A stretch of DNA of 64,000 bases from Aliivibrio_A sp016764915 (lineage in GTDB: Bacteria > Pseudomonadota > Gammaproteobacteria > Enterobacterales > Vibrionaceae): contig OZ245057.1 in the NCBI GenBank assembly GCA_965224595.1, forward strand, positions 1,240,001 to 1,304,000, read 5' to 3'. Below, piece by piece: positions 49,863 through 59,106 of the stretch (position 1 is the stretch's first letter; every line of letters starts with the position of its first letter). The translations under genes were made by a program, and so were the position numbers. The notes beneath the pieces are model-generated. The model was given only the letters and a program-made list of their open reading frames with translations, did not search any database and had not been told where the DNA came from.

Positions 49863-52332
49863 AGTTCCTCCGTTTGATTGGAAAAACTATGACAAAATCT
49901 TGCTGAGATTAGAATGTGGGGTTAATTGCACGCTTACGTCTTGGTCAAGGTATTGAACGGTCATTTGAAAAAGCGGTTGAATACGCTCAAAAGGCTGCTG
50001 AATTAGGTCAAAGTGGTGCAATGTTCAATTTGGCTCTCATGTACAAACATGGTGAAGGTATTGAGCAGTCATTTGAGAAAGCGGCTGAATACTGTCAAAA
50101 GGCCGCTGATTTAGGTCAAATTAGTGCAATGTACAATTTGGCTGTTATGTATAAGCGTGGTGAAGGCATTGAACAGTCATTGGACAAAGCAATTAAATAT
50201 TTTCAAAAAGCTGCTGAACTAGGTGATAGCGGATCTATGAATAATCTGGCTGTCATCTATGGGAGTGGCGAAGGTATTGAGCAGTCATTTGAGAAAGCAT
50301 TTGAATACTTTCAAAAAGCTGCTGAATTAGGTGATAGCAGTGCAATGATCAATATAGCTATCATGTTTAAACGTGGTGACGGTATTGAACAGTCACTTGA
50401 GAAAGCGGCTGAGTACATTCAAAAGGCCGCTGAATTAGGTGATAGTAGAGCTATGTCAATTCTGGCTAACATGTATGATTGTGGTGATGGTATTGAACAG
50501 TCATTTGAGAAAGCAGTTGAGTACTATCAAAAGGCTGCTGAATTAGGTGATATCAGAGCTATGTCTAATCTGGCTGTTAAGTATCGGCTTGGTGAAGGTA
50601 TTGAACAGTCATTTGAGAAAGCAGTTGAGTACTATCAAAAGGCTGCTGAATTAGGTGATAGCAGATCTATGTCTAATCTGGCTGCCATGTATCGGCTTGG
50701 TCAGGGTATTGAACGGTCATATGAAAAAGCGGTTGAATACGCTCAAAAGGCTGCTGAATTAGGTAATTGCCATGCAATCTTCAACCTGGCTCTCATGTAT
50801 GAACGTGGTGAAGGTATTGAGCAGTCATTTGAGAAAGCGGCTGAATACTATCAAAAGGCCGTCGAATTAGGTAGTAGTAACGCAATGTTCAATTTGGCTC
50901 TCATGTATACAAATGGTGGAGGTATTGAACAATCATTTGAGAAAGCGGCTGAATACTATCAAAAGGCCGTTGAATTAGGTAATAGTCATGCAATGTTTAA
51001 TATGGCTATCATGCATAGACGTGGTGAAGGTTTTGAACAGTCATTTTAAAAAGCATTTGAATATTTTCAAAAGGCCGCTGAATTAGGAGATAGTCATGCA
51101 ATTTTTAGTATGGCTATTATGTATGAGCGTGGTGAAGGTATTGAACAGTCATTTGAAAAAGCATTTGAATACTATCAAAAGGCCACTAAATTAGGTAATA
51201 GCGGTGCAATTTTCATTCTAGCTTTGTATATTAGAAAAGGAATAGGTTGCGAACAAAATCAAATTGAATCTGAAGCTTTATTCCAACGGATTTATAAGAG
51301 TGGTGATACTGCTGCGTTGAAATATTTACCACATCCGTCTTTAAAAAAATATGTATATCCAGCACTTAAAAAAGATGATGTAAATAAAGAAGAGGATGTT
51401 AAACGAGCTTTTGCGCTGTTCCAAGACGCTGTAATAAATGTAATGGAATCTTGCGAGTATAAAGAAAATGAAGCCGTTTATCACTTTACTCGTTGGCCTG
51501 CCATTCAGAGTATTTTGCCAAAAGAGCAGGTAGATAATAATAGAAATGTAATTCGCTTATACCATGAAGATTATATGAATGACCCTAGTGAGGGAATGAG
51601 CTTACATATGCAGATTGAGAACGGTGCATTTAATTCTGATCTTAATGAAATAGCAAGGTTTATGGATGATTCATTAGATCAACGATCTAATTTGACCCAA
51701 GAAGCTTCGACCTACATGGCCTCATTTACTAAATCATCCGACCGCCTAGATCTTTGGCGTGCTTATAGTTCTGATGGCGATGGCTTTTGCTTAAAAATTA
51801 ATATTAACAAGGCTGATAAACACATTTGGTCTCAGGGGGGATTTGATTTAGAGATTGGTGTAGATGAAGAACATGAAAAGGTTCATTCATACAAATTGTA
51901 CAATGTTAAATACGATGAAAATGATAAACAGGAAAAGCTTGAAGAACTTCTTACTGCATTAAAACCTCTTTACGAGATCGCAATTACGCTTCCTAACGAA
52001 ATACAGGCTGAAATCAAAAAGACAATATTTTACATGCTTGGTGAGGTTGTCTACCTGTTTAAAGACGAGCAATACTCTAGTGAGAAAGAGGTTCGTATGT
52101 TCCAGCGTTTACCTCTACACGAAGTATGTATCGATGAAAGTGATATCGGTAAGCTGTATAAGCCCACTGGCCCAATTTTATTCACAGATGAAAACTCAGA
52201 GATCATGATTGGTCCAAAGGTTAGAAACCCAAGAGTGGTCGAGCTAAGCCTACGTAAGCGACTTCTTGTCAATGGCTTTCATAATACTAAGGTTACTCAC
52301 TCTAGAGTTAAATACCGTTAACTAGACATAAA

Positions 52333-52359
52333 AACGCCAGAGCTACCCTATCTGGCGTT
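52333..52359. terminator. Hairpin after the Sel1/DUF2971 gene
   Basis: AACGCCAGA and TCTGGCGTT form a 9-bp stem with a 9-base loop 11 bases after the stop. The T-run is poor, so it may be a weak terminator or an mRNA-protecting hairpin. The rest of 52360-52661 holds no gene that I can see. Confidence 0.5.
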
Positions 52360-52694
52360 GAAATATCTTACTAGAGTATTGATTGACTCAAATTCAGCTT
52401 GTCAGAAGCAGTTGATTCAGCATCCTACTTCTATTCATCCAAGTATGGTTGAATCGTTCTACGCCAAAGCAACTATACGATATAGAAAATTCACATTTCT
52501 TTAATAAACCCGAACCCTACCAAAGCCAGTCCAACTTAATCCGCGATACTTCACTAATTAATCAATTAGCACCACCAGTAAACTATTGATTAATATTGAT
52601 AACACAAGTAATAAAAGGCAAGATAGTGAAAGGTACAATCGCTTTGTGTGCATAAGTTGCGTTGGTCACATTAATATTAGACAAGGAATTAAAC

Positions 52695-53063
52695 TTGGTT
52701 ACAGTAAAGTCAAAACAATCACTGAACGGCGCGATATTCTCAGGTGAAGATGAAATAAGGGTTGAAGACCCTAAATTGGCTAAATGGATTATAGCTATTC
52801 ACGCAATAAAACAAGTCGCTTGGAGTATTGCTATAGTTGTCATTGCCGCAGGAATATATACTTTGATTGGAACCGGTGGTGTTGGAGCTCCTGCGACAGC
52901 TGGCTTGACAGCAGCAGCAACCAGTATTGTAGGCTTTAGTGGTGCATCTGGAATGATCGGGTTAGGTCTTGCATTAGGTGGAATAAAAGGACTTAAAGTT
53001 CTCCGCAATGATTACAAGATAACGGATAAAAGCTCAAGTTCTGTTACTCTTAAAAAGAAATAA
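52695..53063 (+). CDS. Small glycine-rich membrane protein
   Basis: About 122 residues. A polar N-terminus (SLNGAIFSGEDEIRVEDPKL) is followed by two hydrophobic Gly/Ala-rich helices (about 45-65 and 70-100, with GTGGVGAPATAGLTAAATS and SGASGMIGLGLALGGIKGL) and a Lys/Ser tail. The TTG at 52695 has AAGGA seven bases upstream and is preferred to the TTG at 52662. Glycine-zipper helices like these occur in pore-forming or membrane-inserting proteins, so a toxin or immunity role is conceivable, but no family was recognised. It lies alone between the broken Sel1 gene and the PAAR locus. Confidence 0.5.
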   Translation: MVTVKSKQSLNGAIFSGEDEIRVEDPKLAKWIIAIHAIKQVAWSIAIVVIAAGIYTLIGTGGVGAPATAGLTAAATSIVGFSGASGMIGLGLALGGIKGLKVLRNDYKITDKSSSSVTLKKK

Positions 53064-53422
53064 CATCCCCATACAAGATTGTAAGAAATACTCCTAAGTC
53101 CATCATATGACTTTGGTACAAAGTCCTAATCACGTTAGTACAAATGTGAGCTACGTTACCAGATCTTCAAGTATGATCACCATATGGTACTGACTATTTT
53201 AAGAGCTAATTTTCGATTAATCCGTACATTCAGACGGCGTTACGCATCACGTTAAATTAAAAATGAAGCAATCACCAAGAAAATTTCTACCGTGTTGGTG
53301 GTGACCATAGAGCCCAAAAAATTTTTATTCCCCGGGATGTCGCACCGTAGGTAAGGAATTAGGCTCCAGAAGAACCTATACATCAATCACTTCCACAGAA
53401 TTATTAAGGGGCCTGTGGTCGT
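53064..53422. other. Gene-free stretch with no recognised content
   Basis: About 360 bases. No frame, tRNA or clear IS end was seen. It contains a CCCCGGG palindrome and an unusual GC-richer patch around 53320-53350, possibly decayed mobile DNA. Confidence 0.4.
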
Positions 53423-53863
53423 CTAATCTGCTTTTTTAATATAAACCTCATGCTTTCCCATAGCTGATAAACGACTATCTTCTTTGCTATAAACGTAGCC
53501 ACGCTCATCGAGTTCACTAGTAAGCCATTGATAAACACCAACAGCAAAAACTAGACCTAGGGCTGCAAAAACACCAATGATTTGATTGAATAGTTTTTTT
53601 GTTTTATCACTCCAAATCGAGTTAGTTTGTTTTTTAAATCGAAGAGCAGTAAAAAGACCGCAAACAAGCCAAATTAAAACCCCAACGCTTCCAAAAGGCA
53701 TCCATAATGCGTAAACGTTAATTTCAACTACGTCCGCACTAGAAAACAAGTCATATACAGTAAAATATAACTTGGAGCTTAGAAAAAAATACGCCCCGTA
53801 AAGGAATGTAAATAGAACTACACCACCTAAAAAGTGCTTCCAATTTAACTGTTCATCCCTCAA
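53423..53863 (-). CDS. Membrane protein, candidate immunity to the PAAR effector
   Basis: Integral membrane protein of 146 residues with three hydrophobic helices (about 11-30, 52-70, 92-112) and a polar C-terminal tail. It overlaps the PAAR gene by 11 bases and follows it, the usual place of an immunity gene. Immunity proteins to membrane-disrupting type VI effectors are often multi-helix membrane proteins, so this fits. The overall look is also like DUF1240-type small membrane proteins. No homologue is recognised with certainty; the immunity role is an inference from position and topology. Confidence 0.55.
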   Translation of the reverse strand: MRDEQLNWKHFLGGVVLFTFLYGAYFFLSSKLYFTVYDLFSSADVVEINVYALWMPFGSVGVLIWLVCGLFTALRFKKQTNSIWSDKTKKLFNQIIGVFAALGLVFAVGVYQWLTSELDERGYVYSKEDSRLSAMGKHEVYIKKAD

Positions 53864-55052
53864 AACTTCTTAGCTCCTTTATTATTTGCTCCGATGCGTC
53901 CCACTCTTCAAAAAGAGAATCAATAACTAAAGAGACAATCACTGCAACAACAACTCCTGCCAAGATTGGCACTCCCCCAAAAATAGCCGCACCAATCAAA
54001 ATAGCCACTTCCCCAACCCCAAACGCAACCAGCGCTTTAAACATATCCACGCCTACGTTACCAAACCAATCAACCAAATAATAATCATCGTTAAACACTA
54101 AATCATTAGTCGCAATGGCCGCTGAAATTACAAAGGTCACCAGTGCCGTGCCTTTAAACGCTGCGACCTTACTCTGGGGCGTTAATCCCAACTGAATGAC
54201 CTTTGGATTGTTAATGCGGTATTTATGGCCATCAAGCTTCAAACGAGTGCCATTAACCAATACGTGCTTCAATGCCTTTCCCGAATTATCCTTGGCTGCT
54301 ATCGATATATACTTATTGCCGTTGCTGGTAAACACCTTAGCAACCACACCCAAGTCACCAAACTGTTTTACCATCTCATACGTTTTGTAGATAGCATAAC
54401 CATGATCACTAAAGACGCGGATTTTATCCATAGCCTTTAATGAGTCAGTGCCGCTCTCCTCCCACATACTAACTAAGGTTTGAGCTCCGTCTTCTTTGGT
54501 TAAAAGAAGAACTTGTTGATGATTAGCTTCAAGCGCTTGTTTGAGTTTGTCAGTCAGGTCTTCACCTGTTGTTGGGTCGTAATGCGGCCAGTAGTAATTA
54601 TTAGCCTTGATGTTTGATGTGTTAGCAGAAGAGTGAACGTTTTGACTCGTTGCGCCCTGCTCTACCGCTTCTTGTTGTTTCATCGTCGCCACTGTTTTCT
54701 CGGCTTCGGCTGTAGCCTCTGCGACTTTTGATGTATTAATTGAGTTAGTCGTCTCATAACCTCCGCCCTCATGAACCGTTACTGATCCACTACCAATAGT
54801 CACACCGCCACAACTGATAGCACCACCAGTAATCGCCATAGGCTTACCATTAATAAATACCGTTGTAGAGCCTGAAACAATCACACGTCCATGGGGAGGG
54901 TTTTTAGGTTTGTCATGTAGCGCTAATTGGTCTCCCACTCTCGCCACTGGCATTCCATCTATAAACACATCAGGAGAGCCTGAGATAACCTTAGTTTCAT
55001 GAAAACCACCATGCTCAGTACCGATATCACCAACTTTGACTGCTTTACTCAT
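53853..55052 (-). CDS. PAAR-domain protein, candidate type VI secretion effector
   Basis: About 399 residues. The first 100 are a PAAR domain (VGDIGTEHGGFHETKVISGS, DVFIDGMPVARVGDQ, GSTTVFINGKPMAITGG), which caps the VgrG spike of type VI secretion systems. An Ala/Glu-rich linker leads to a middle domain of unknown fold (about 160-285) with TGEDLTDKLKQALEA and VFSDHGYAIYKTYE. The end holds Gly/Val-rich hydrophobic helices (about 310-390) that could insert into a membrane, as in Tme-type or other pore-forming effectors. No DNase or lipase motif was found. ATG at 55052 with GGTGG upstream is preferred. No VgrG or Hcp gene is nearby, so it is an orphan effector module. Confidence 0.75.
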   Translation of the reverse strand: MSKAVKVGDIGTEHGGFHETKVISGSPDVFIDGMPVARVGDQLALHDKPKNPPHGRVIVSGSTTVFINGKPMAITGGAISCGGVTIGSGSVTVHEGGGYETTNSINTSKVAEATAEAEKTVATMKQQEAVEQGATSQNVHSSANTSNIKANNYYWPHYDPTTGEDLTDKLKQALEANHQQVLLLTKEDGAQTLVSMWEESGTDSLKAMDKIRVFSDHGYAIYKTYEMVKQFGDLGVVAKVFTSNGNKYISIAAKDNSGKALKHVLVNGTRLKLDGHKYRINNPKVIQLGLTPQSKVAAFKGTALVTFVISAAIATNDLVFNDDYYLVDWFGNVGVDMFKALVAFGVGEVAILIGAAIFGGVPILAGVVVAVIVSLVIDSLFEEWDASEQIIKELRSFEG

Positions 55053-55256
55053 AATAACCACCAAATAAACAAAGTATCAGGCAGGATATCAAGTTATCAA
55101 ACTGCGTATGTTAGTGATGGTTTATAAATGGCATTGACTTCACAGAATACCGTTGCTAATTTTAAACTTTGTTATTAACAATCAACACATTAATGGCCGT
55201 CAGTCACACTGTCTAGTGGCTATCTCGAACACTGGTTTTTCTGCAATACGCATGCT

Positions 55257-55547
55257 TTAAACGCATAACTTGTAGCAATACTCAACCCCACCAGTTAGCT
55301 GCAGCATGCAACTTCGAGTTAAATAATATTTATCAGTCAATCGCCGTAACAACGAACTTGCCCAACTTGATGACAATTCACATCGTTCAGCAATCTGTGA
55401 CGGTGTGACCTCCTCACCCTCTTTTATCGACTGCAGCACAATCAACTGTGTCTTACTCAATTTAAGCAGCCCAACTTGCTCTGGAACTGAACGTGCGCAT
55501 TTCAGTAAATTTTCATGAATTTGTCGATTTTGGGCTAAATGTTGCAT
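55257..55547 (-). CDS. Small MarR-like winged-helix protein
   Basis: 96 residues. A helix-turn-helix of MarR or similar type is clear: LSKTQLIVLQSIKEGEEVTPSQIAERCELSSSWASSLLRRL (given in part), followed by TDKYYLTRSCML and a short beta wing. The first 30 residues form a helix (HLAQNRQIHENLLKCARSV). Too short for full-length MarR dimerisation arms. It faces away from the Aer-like gene and lies upstream of the PAAR operon in the same direction; it might control either. Target and signal unknown. Confidence 0.7.
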   Translation of the reverse strand: MQHLAQNRQIHENLLKCARSVPEQVGLLKLSKTQLIVLQSIKEGEEVTPSQIAERCELSSSWASSLLRRLTDKYYLTRSCMLQLTGGVEYCYKLCV

Positions 55548-55831
55548 GATTCAAGAGGGCTTCAGTCACGATGCATAAAGGCTCCCTTTGATAAAGATTT
55601 TTTTATGTAATGTAATGATTTCTGTAATAAAAATGTAATGATCTTGTCGCGAATCTTTAATGTTCAATGCGAAATTCTAATTTATGTGATATGCAATGGT
55701 GTTTCTATCAAACTTCTTGCACATATTCGTTTATTTCTTTGTTTTTTTTGCTATGTATAGTCCTAACCATTAGTTATATCAATTGTGGTTATGGAAATTA
55801 TTGATATTAAGAATCGAAGTAGGAAGTGAAT

Positions 55832-57379
55832 ATGAGTCAAGAACAAAATTTCGATGAGTCTCAAATACTATTATCAACCACAGACCTAGAAAGTAAAATC
55901 AAATACGCCAACGAACAATTTTGTACCATTGCAGGGTATTCACTCGAGGAACTTGTTGGTAAGCATCATAATATTGTGCGCCATAAGGAGATGCCCAAAG
56001 CTGCGTTTAAAGATTTATGGCACTATTTGAAACAAGATAAATCATGGATGGGACCTGTTAAAAACCAATGTAAAAATGGAGACTTTTACTGGGTTAATGC
56101 TTACGTGACGCCAGTCAAGAATGCAGAAGGAAAGGTCATTGAATATCAATCAGTGCGTACTCGTTTAAATCAAGAAACAAAAGAGCGTACCGAAGATGTT
56201 TACAAAAAACTAAAAGAAGATAAACAACCTCTGGGATTGAAGTTTCAAACTGATATGACCTTTTGGATACAGTTAATGTTAATCTTTACGTTGGTTGTCT
56301 CTTTTTCTATGTTGGCTTTTACAAGTGTAGAGCCCATCTTCATTTTACCTTACGCCATCACCTCATTATTGATCACTCCCTTTTTTATTAGATGGCGTAA
56401 ACGCTACTCCAATCTACTTTCAGAGAGTAAAGCCGTTTTTGATAATCCGCTGATGAGTTACCTCTATTCTGGTACAAACGATCAAATTGGTAATATTGAT
56501 CTTTGTATTCAAATGCGAAAAGCCGAGATCAACGCTATCGTTGGTCGAGTTACTGATGTATCACAAACAATATCTCGCTCATCTGAAAGCTCTTCAAATA
56601 TCGGTACAGAAATAGCAACCATCTTAAATCAACAAAAAATTGAAACAGAGTTAGTCGCGACGGCGATGAATGAGATGTCTTGTACTGTGCAGGAAATAGC
56701 AACTGTGGTGACGAGCGCGGCAACCTCGTCTCAGCAAGGTTTAGAAATGAGTCATGCCGGTAAAGAGATAGTCGTTGATACTACCGATGCTATTAATAAC
56801 CTGGCAACCTTACTTTCAGAAGTTGATGAATCGATTGAGTGTTTAGTTAGTGGTAGTCAATCTATTGAAACGGTATTGGGTGAAATAAGCAGTATTGCGG
56901 AGCAGACTAATTTGCTTGCTCTAAATGCGGCGATTGAAGCAGCACGAGCCGGAGAGCAAGGAAGAGGCTTTGCGGTGGTGGCAGATGAAGTAAGGGCGCT
57001 TGCTAAACGTACTCAGCAATCAACGGAAGAGGTTCATACACTGCTTAATACCCTACAAACGGATTCAAAGCGTGCAAAGCTGGCAATGGAAAGAGGAACT
57101 GAGCAATCAAGCAGTTGTGTTGAACTTGCAATTAAAACAGGCAACGCTTTTGATGCCATTGCAGGTGAAGTTAATGATATTGCGAGCATTAACGATCAAA
57201 TAGCGACGGCGATTGAAGAACAGTCGGTTGTCACTGAGCAGATCAACCAAAATATTGTTTCAATTTCTGATATGTCTTTGGTCAGTGAGCAGCATGGTTT
57301 GGAAGCGGTGAGTCTTAGTAATGATCTATTGACGAGCATTAATGAGCAAGAGAGTTTAATTAAGCAGTTTAGATGTTAA
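55832..57379 (+). CDS. Aer-like PAS chemoreceptor
   Basis: Energy-taxis type receptor of about 515 residues. The N-terminal PAS domain (about 10-115) reads ILLSTTDLESKIKYANEQFC and ELVGKHHNIVRHKEMPKAAF, as in Aer proteins that bind FAD, with a PAC region ending NQETKERTEDVYKKLKE. Two hydrophobic helices (about 145-190) follow, with no periplasmic domain, and then the MCP signalling domain (EQTNLLALNAAIEAARAGEQ, GFAVVADEVRALAKRT). Senses internal redox or energy state. ATG at 55832 has AGGA seven bases upstream; GTG 55826 is the longer option. Confidence 0.92.
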   Translation: MSQEQNFDESQILLSTTDLESKIKYANEQFCTIAGYSLEELVGKHHNIVRHKEMPKAAFKDLWHYLKQDKSWMGPVKNQCKNGDFYWVNAYVTPVKNAEGKVIEYQSVRTRLNQETKERTEDVYKKLKEDKQPLGLKFQTDMTFWIQLMLIFTLVVSFSMLAFTSVEPIFILPYAITSLLITPFFIRWRKRYSNLLSESKAVFDNPLMSYLYSGTNDQIGNIDLCIQMRKAEINAIVGRVTDVSQTISRSSESSSNIGTEIATILNQQKIETELVATAMNEMSCTVQEIATVVTSAATSSQQGLEMSHAGKEIVVDTTDAINNLATLLSEVDESIECLVSGSQSIETVLGEISSIAEQTNLLALNAAIEAARAGEQGRGFAVVADEVRALAKRTQQSTEEVHTLLNTLQTDSKRAKLAMERGTEQSSSCVELAIKTGNAFDAIAGEVNDIASINDQIATAIEEQSVVTEQINQNIVSISDMSLVSEQHGLEAVSLSNDLLTSINEQESLIKQFRC

Positions 57380-57420
57380 TGACACTTGCAAATGACGTGT
57401 GAGTAATAAATACGAGGTAT

Positions 57421-57450
57421 AAAAAAACGCTGACTAAAAGTCAGCGTTTT
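57421..57450. terminator. Bidirectional terminator
   Basis: AAAACGCTGACT and AGTCAGCGTTTT form a 12-bp stem with an AAA loop, A-rich on the left and T-rich on the right. It ends the Aer-like gene and probably also the small gene at 57482. Confidence 0.88.
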
Positions 57451-57481
57451 CAATTAAATCATTTGCTCGGACTCTGAGCAA

Positions 57482-57676
57482 TTAGCGATACATACCGATA
57501 TCTTTTTGTAGGTGAGATGATAACTCAGTAACATAACTTGTACGAGTCTGTTCATCTTTACCAATAAAAATATCACGTATATGGGCAATCAATCCTTTGA
57601 AATTTACAGCATACGCTTTTTGATCCATTGCTGTTACAGAGTCAATAATATTTAGGTTCATCGCTGCTTGTGACAT
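57482..57676 (-). CDS. Small hypothetical protein, 64 residues
   Basis: A soluble helical protein of 64 residues (MSQAAMNLNIIDSVTAMDQK...LSSHLQKDIGMYR). A GTGAG precedes the ATG by a usual distance. It ends at the bidirectional terminator and stands alone on the minus strand with an AT-rich 270-base upstream region that may hold its promoter. No family recognised. The regular length, ribosome site and terminator support a real gene. Confidence 0.6.
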   Translation of the reverse strand: MSQAAMNLNIIDSVTAMDQKAYAVNFKGLIAHIRDIFIGKDEQTRTSYVTELSSHLQKDIGMYR

Positions 57677-57950
57677 GATTGTCTCACTTAATTTAATATT
57701 TGAAATAGGTAGTTGTTGTCGATGGAGAGGATATTATTCTTTAATTTTAGGTTCGAATAATGATAAAAAAACCATTCTCGGATTAGTTTTCCTAATTAAT
57801 AATTGATTAACAATTGGGCTGAATATTTATGCGATTAAGATCGGTTTCCTAATGGAAAAACAAGACTTTAGTGAATAATTAAAATGAATTTAATCCATTC
57901 CTCTTCTATGGTAACATCGTGCTAACATAAATTATTTTCACAAAAGTTAT

Positions 57951-58871
57951 ATGATTTCATTTCTGGCTAAACACTCTCTAATTATCATGTTTATTTGCGC
58001 TTTTTTGGGCTTCATTTTGCCTAAGGCATCTGCAGCTGTGTTCCCCTATTTGCCCTATGTTCTTTTCTTTTTAATGACGCTATCAATGATAGGTACCGAT
58101 CAGCCACGTTTAATGAAAAAGCTCACCCAGTCTGCTTGTTGGTTATTTGCACTGCTGCACTCATTTGTCTTTATGCTGTTGAGCTGTGTTGGGTGCTATC
58201 TTTTAGGGTTAGACAGTGATTTAACTTTAGCTATTGTTGCGGTGGGGGCTACAGGCTCTCTATTTGCCACTCCGGCGATTGTTAAAGCAATTGGTTTCGA
58301 TACTGTGTTTGCGATGGCCATGACCATTACGACTACGTTAATGCTGCCGATCTCTTTGTTTGTCACTCTGCTATTGTTTCAACAAGAATCTGTCAGTTTA
58401 GATATGTATCAATATGGCTTGCGTTTAGTGATCTTCATTGTAGGTCCGATGCTATTTTCCTTTTTAATGTATCGCTATATTCCAACGACAAGGCTGAAAT
58501 TGATCCATCAGAAAATCTCACCATTGACAATTGTGTTGGTGTTTTTCTTTCCATTTGGATTAATCGGTGATTTTAGAGTGTTGTGGCAGGAGTCGGCGAG
58601 TGAAGCGTATCAATACTTATTGATCGCCTGTGTCATCTGTTTTCTATTTTTTGCAGTTACGTATTTCATCTATAAACGTAGTGGTAAAGAGAACGCTTTG
58701 ATCAGTGCCATAACGGCGGGAAATAGAAACGTACTGTTAAGTTATACCGTTGCGGGTAGCTTATTAGGACCAGCATTCTTGCCTTTGGTAGGTGCATTGC
58801 AAATTCCAACCTATTTCCTACCAATGGTAGCGAAATTCATTGCAAAGCACAGTACCAAAAACAAGTGCTGA
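57951..58871 (+). CDS. BASS-like integral membrane transporter
   Basis: Polytopic inner-membrane protein of 306 residues with nine or ten hydrophobic helices. The gene product resembles bile acid:sodium symporter (BASS)-type carriers (SLFATPAIVKAIGFDTVFAMAMTITTTLMLPISLF and the paired helix breaks around TAGNRNVLLSYTVAG, given as description of residues about 100-135 and 255-270). The crossing motif with an Asn-Arg-Asn (AGNRN) fits this fold. Substrate unknown. Start ATG 57951; upstream AAAAGTTAT is weak. A secondary possibility is an auxin-efflux-type carrier. Confidence 0.7.
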   Translation: MISFLAKHSLIIMFICAFLGFILPKASAAVFPYLPYVLFFLMTLSMIGTDQPRLMKKLTQSACWLFALLHSFVFMLLSCVGCYLLGLDSDLTLAIVAVGATGSLFATPAIVKAIGFDTVFAMAMTITTTLMLPISLFVTLLLFQQESVSLDMYQYGLRLVIFIVGPMLFSFLMYRYIPTTRLKLIHQKISPLTIVLVFFFPFGLIGDFRVLWQESASEAYQYLLIACVICFLFFAVTYFIYKRSGKENALISAITAGNRNVLLSYTVAGSLLGPAFLPLVGALQIPTYFLPMVAKFIAKHSTKNKC

Positions 58872-58897
58872 TTATCTATTGTATCTCTAACGGCTTA

Positions 58898-58990
58898 TTA
58901 AACAGTTACAGGTATAAAATAGACTAATGTAGACCATGCGATTAACCAACCGGATAATACAAACACGTCAGTCCAATCTTTGTCCCACAT
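58898..58990 (-). CDS. 30-residue membrane peptide
   Basis: Open frame MWDKDWTDVFVLSGWLIAWS plus a ten-residue end (TLVYFIPVTV), preceded by a strong AAGGAG seven bases upstream of the ATG. One hydrophobic helix follows a short charged N-terminus. It lies in the gap between two convergent genes. Aromatic-rich and with a perfect ribosome site, it is probably a real small membrane protein. No family recognised. Confidence 0.6.
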   Translation of the reverse strand: MWDKDWTDVFVLSGWLIAWSTLVYFIPVTV

Positions 58991-59106
58991 AACTTCTCCT
59001 TATCACTCTTCAGTGAACATTGCCTTTTGCTAACTTCATTAATAAGTAAGCAATTAGAGTGCCAGTTTGTGAGATTTGATTTTAACAATCGATTTTGAGT
59101 GAAATC

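Larger units (their letters stand above)
47558..49937 (-). mobile_element. IS66-family insertion sequence, copy 2 (complete)
   Basis: A 2380-base element, the same length as copy 1 but reversed. Both ends are GTAAGCGTGCAATTAA. The 8-bp target duplication GTCTTGGT is at 47550-47557 and 49938-49945, inside a Sel1-repeat gene. The three proteins are intact and differ from copy 1 at eight residues in all. Each copy keeps its own target duplication, so the DNA between them has not been inverted by recombination between the copies. Confidence 0.97.
47264..52321 (+). pseudogene. Sel1-repeat / DUF2971 gene broken by IS66 and a nonsense codon
   Basis: One gene in three pieces. Removing the IS66 (47558-49937) and one copy of its 8-bp duplication rejoins codons MYSLG and QGIER in frame. 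The rejoined gene encodes about 15 Sel1-like (TPR-type) repeats of 36 residues, each with the form AMxNLAxMYxxGEGIEQSFEKAxEYYQKAAELGD, and a C-terminal DUF2971 domain of about 300 residues (AVYHFTRWPAIQSIL, SFTKSSDRLDLWRAY, FKDEQYSSEKEVRMF). A GAA codon in one repeat is TAA at 51047-51049, and the frame stays open after it. The start is GTG 47264 or, better, ATG 47327. A frame of 377 residues from 49916 starts inside the IS end. Confidence 0.88.

Noticed and set aside
10598..49945. The two IS66 copies as a composite transposon carrying the idr-like operon
   Set aside because: Each copy has its own 8-bp target duplication, so they inserted separately.
49946..51240. Regular repeats of about 108 bases as a CRISPR array
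   Set aside because: They are coding Sel1 repeats in one frame, not short repeats with unique spacers.
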